A stretch of DNA of 7,748 bases. Origin: Caldilineaceae bacterium. GTDB lineage: Bacteria; Chloroflexota; Anaerolineae; Caldilineales; Caldilineaceae. How positions within the stretch are numbered: the first letter of the stretch is position 1; every line of letters begins with the position of its first letter. The position numbers were made by a program, and so were the translations under genes. Location: the NCBI GenBank assembly GCA_026645635.1, contig JAPKMV010000142.1, forward strand, positions 1 to 7,748, read 5' to 3'. The notes beneath the pieces were generated by a model. That model was not told the origin of the DNA, did no database searches, and saw only the letters and a program-made list of their open reading frames with translations. Below, in pieces: positions 5,460-7,748 of this stretch.

Positions 5460-6542
5460 TCAACCCTTCGGGACTCGAACGTTCTGATTTCCCCATCGCC
5501 CCAACAGCACCGCGGCCAGCCCCAACCCCAGCAACCCCAACAGCACATCCCGCGCTCGAATCAACAGGCTCAGGCTGACGCCGGCCGCGGCGGGCAGCCC
5601 CAGCCCGCGCATCGCCAGCGCCTGGCTGGCCTCCAGCGCACCCAGACCCGCAGGCAGCGGCAGCAGGATCGCCAGCCGCGCCGCCGCCATCGCCGTGATC
5701 GCCTGGGGCAGTGTCAGCCCCAGCCCCAGCACATCGGTCATCAGCCAGAACTCGCCAATCATGGCGACCCAGCTCAGCCCGGAGACCGCCACTGCCAGCA
5801 AGAGGATGCGCGGGTGGTCGCGGCAGAGGGCGGTGCTCTGCGTTTCGCTGTCGGCCAGCGTCGCGTAAAGGCGCATCTGCGTCAGGTCGCGCGGCGGCTG
5901 CCCCAGCACCCGGCGGATCCAGTTCCAGGCGCGGCCCGCCCAGCGCAGCAGCCCTGTCAGCGGGCGCCAGCCCAACGCCAACGCGACCAGAAGCCCTAGC
6001 GGCGCAGCCAACAGCAGCAGGCTGGCGCCCACCAACTGCGTCTCATCCAGGCCGATCCACGCCTGCTGGCGCAGCGCCACCAGAATGCCCGCCGACAGAA
6101 AGGCGAAATTGGCGAGCATCTCCAGAATCTTGTCGAGCACCACCGCAGCCAGCGACGCCGAAACCGGCACCTTGTGGCGCGCGGTCACGAGGTAGACCTG
6201 GAGCGGCTCGCCGCCGAAATGTGGGCCGGGCGTGAAATAGCTCACCGCAAAGGTGGCCAGCCTGTAGCCCATCAGGCTGATATAGGGCAGCACGTAACCC
6301 TGCGCGTAGAGCAACAGCCACCAGCGCAGGCTGAAGGTGACCAGCACGGCCACGTTGACCACCACCAGCAGCAGCACCTGTTCCAGCGTCAGGCCGCGCA
6401 GCCGCTGCCAGACGTCGTCCAGCGGCACGGCGCGCAGCGTCAGCCAGAAGAGACCCAGCGCGAGCAGCAGCCAGAAGCCGCGGATCAATTGCTGCCGCGT
6501 CAGGATGCGGCGGCGAACCGTCGCGCCGGCCTTAGCAAGCAT
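5460..6542 (-). CDS. YbhN/AglD-like integral membrane protein (lysylphosphatidylglycerol synthase TM / flippase-like domain)
   Basis: 360 aa, very hydrophobic, with roughly eight membrane segments (about 21-38, 54-78, 92-105, 130-157, 169-192, 244-268, 277-300, 317-348). Family landmarks are RWWLLL (73-78), SYFTPGPHFGGEPLQVYLV (101-119), LDKILEMLANF (136-146), LPLPAGLGALEAS (294-306) and RARD (329-332). This is the UPF0104/YbhN fold, shared with the membrane half of MprF and with glycolipid-associated flippase-like proteins, so a role in moving or building a lipid-linked product is likely. No MprF-type aminoacyltransferase domain is fused. The ATG at 6540-6542 has no clear Shine-Dalgarno, suggesting coupling or leaderless-like initiation; it begins 39 bp after the phosphatidyltransferase stop. 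A functional link with that gene is inferred from spacing and shared lipid chemistry. Confidence 0.88.
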   Translation of the reverse strand: MLAKAGATVRRRILTRQQLIRGFWLLLALGLFWLTLRAVPLDDVWQRLRGLTLEQVLLLVVVNVAVLVTFSLRWWLLLYAQGYVLPYISLMGYRLATFAVSYFTPGPHFGGEPLQVYLVTARHKVPVSASLAAVVLDKILEMLANFAFLSAGILVALRQQAWIGLDETQLVGASLLLLAAPLGLLVALALGWRPLTGLLRWAGRAWNWIRRVLGQPPRDLTQMRLYATLADSETQSTALCRDHPRILLLAVAVSGLSWVAMIGEFWLMTDVLGLGLTLPQAITAMAAARLAILLPLPAGLGALEASQALAMRGLGLPAAAGVSLSLLIRARDVLLGLLGLGLAAVLLGRWGNQNVRVPKG

Positions 6543-6581
6543 AGGTAACAGAGGGCAAGGAGACCACGGCGGGCGATCTGC

Positions 6582-7742
6582 TCATGCCGCTGCGTCCGGG
6601 AGTTGGGGCGGCGCCGCGCCGAGCTTGGAGTGGAGCGGCTTCTCCTCCGGCGACCAGAGCGCCAGCCGTCCGCCGCCCAGGTGCAGCACGGCAACCGTGC
6701 AGGCCAGCAGCAGCGCATTGTCCAACTGCAGCCCTGCTGCGGTCATGACAACGCAGGCGTAGACCGCCAGCAGCAGTGCGGCCACCCGGCTCACGGCGCC
6801 CAGCAGGAAGCAGCCGGCGGCCAGCAGCCAGAGGGGATCGAGTGCGGTCGTCACACCGCCCTGCCAGAGGAAGTAGAGCGCCAGGCCGCCACCCACGAGC
6901 CGCGCCGCCAACGGCAGCCACCCTTCCACAATTCGCTTGGCAGCGCGACGTCGCGCCAGGTACCCAGACGAAGTGGCGTCGATCACACCGCTCACCACCA
7001 GCCAGTCGCGGCCAAAGCTCAACACCAGCGGCACGGCGTACAGATAACTGGCGTAGAGGGTGATCGGTGCGGCCAGCACCGGCCAGAGCACGGCCGCAAC
7101 AAAGCTCGTGTGCAGCCCGGCGATGACGCGACGATGATCGCTGGGCGGGAGATCGTAGACCGGCTTCGCCGCGCGCTGCCGGAGCCAGATGCCCAGCACA
7201 AAAAGCGGTCGGCTCACGCCGAGGAGCAGATACCAGGGCGGCAGTTTGCCATACTGCACTGCCAGCGCCACGGCAATCAGCAACCCCAGCCCGTCGAATT
7301 CCATGTCGAGGATTTCGCCCAGGCGGGTCTCGCGGCGCGTCACCCGCGCGACGATGCCGTCGAAGAAGTCGATGATGCGCTCCAGCCCGTAGAGCAGCGC
7401 GGGCGCCCAGGCGAGCGCGCCGGTGGGCGTCGGCCCCAGGAGAAAGCCGGCCAGCAGGCTCACCAGCAGCCCGCGCAGCAGAGTCAGCGCGTTGCCGTAG
7501 CCCAGGTTGACATAGAGCCGGTCAGCGGCCTGGGGACGGTTGAGCGGCAGCGCAATCCAAAAGATCACCATCTGCACGACGAGGGCGCCCGTCGCCAGCA
7601 GCAGCCAGCGCGCAGCGTCGGCGGCGGGCCACTGGCGCAGCAGTCCCTGATGGGCGAGCAGCAGAACAGCGGCAAAGGCAGCGGCAAAGCCCAGCCACTG
7701 CCAGCGCAACCGGGTCAATGGATGGTCGAGGGAGTCGGTCAT
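6582..7742 (-). CDS. CDP-alcohol phosphatidyltransferase with a C-terminal DoxX-like membrane region
   Basis: 386 aa. Residues 128-150 carry the complete family signature DG(x2)AR(x8)G(x3)D(x3)D: D128, G129, A132, R133, G142, D146 and D150. The aspartates bind metal and catalyse transfer of a phospho-alcohol from CDP to an acceptor alcohol in the membrane. NALTLLRG (84-91) is the usual preceding helix. The enzyme should end near residue 265. The remaining ~120 residues (270-365) add a basic hinge (ARRRAAKR) and about four membrane helices closing with LHLGGGRLALWSPEE, resembling DoxX/DoxD-like proteins. This is an unusual fusion; the DoxX resemblance is moderate. The ATG at 7740-7742 is preceded in frame by TCT and a TAG stop (7746-7748), so this is the true upstream limit; the ribosome site is outside the window. 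The CDP-lipid and acceptor cannot be deduced. Confidence 0.9.
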   Translation of the reverse strand: MTDSLDHPLTRLRWQWLGFAAAFAAVLLLAHQGLLRQWPAADAARWLLLATGALVVQMVIFWIALPLNRPQAADRLYVNLGYGNALTLLRGLLVSLLAGFLLGPTPTGALAWAPALLYGLERIIDFFDGIVARVTRRETRLGEILDMEFDGLGLLIAVALAVQYGKLPPWYLLLGVSRPLFVLGIWLRQRAAKPVYDLPPSDHRRVIAGLHTSFVAAVLWPVLAAPITLYASYLYAVPLVLSFGRDWLVVSGVIDATSSGYLARRRAAKRIVEGWLPLAARLVGGGLALYFLWQGGVTTALDPLWLLAAGCFLLGAVSRVAALLLAVYACVVMTAAGLQLDNALLLACTVAVLHLGGGRLALWSPEEKPLHSKLGAAPPQLPDAAA

Positions 7743-7748
7743 AGACTA

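Noticed and set aside
5461..5492. tRNA T-arm-like string (GTTCGAGTCC on the minus strand)
   Set aside because: The flanks cannot form a T stem or cloverleaf, and the bases encode the C terminus of the YbhN-like protein.
4331..5578. 415-codon plus-strand open frame opposite the aldo/keto reductase
   Set aside because: The reductase on the minus strand has a complete catalytic tetrad and a good ribosome site; the plus frame has no domain features.

Overview
The window is GC-rich bacterial chromosome with tight gene packing and housekeeping genes. The lineage cannot be fixed from sequence alone. GC content, the gene mix (EF-P with a non-lysine loop tip, secreted PPC-like protein, S9 peptidase, YbhN-like flippase) and the intergenic ACGCAAAG-type and GTGAGAGG-type repeats fit an environmental Chloroflexota bacterium, but that is an inference. 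No phage, transposase or CRISPR array is visible.

Layout. Positions 1-121 (minus) hold the first 40 codons of a hemolysin III (TrhA/YqfA) membrane protein with its own near-consensus sigma70 promoter. A palindromic repeat follows, then efp (331-891, minus). The 892-1056 spacer is divergent. A secreted protein made of two tandem PPC-like beta domains (1057-1779, plus) comes next. Its stop codon runs into an octamer-phased inverted repeat, whose final T run merges with a TTGACA/TATACT promoter driving tRNA-Glu(CUC) (1921-1993) and a rho-independent terminator. A compact hicBA toxin-antitoxin pair (2068-2441, minus) lies behind the tRNA and is clearly AT-richer than its surroundings.

From 2563 to 7742 all genes are on the minus strand, so transcription runs from high to low coordinates. 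The order of transcription is: a CDP-alcohol phosphatidyltransferase fused to a C-terminal DoxX-like membrane region; a YbhN-type flippase-like membrane protein 39 bp later; a 100-bp gap carrying a second copy of the ACGCAAAG repeat; an aldo/keto reductase; and, 4 bp after its stop, an S9 prolyl-oligopeptidase-family peptidase.

How they work together. The first two genes look like a membrane-lipid pair (phospholipid head-group transfer plus a lipid translocase or synthase fold). The reductase and peptidase form a two-gene unit with no obvious shared pathway. No clearly unprecedented system is visible. The most unusual points are the asparagine at the EF-P modification site, the phosphatidyltransferase/DoxX-like fusion, the short HicB antitoxin placed before the toxin, and the two kinds of structured intergenic repeats.
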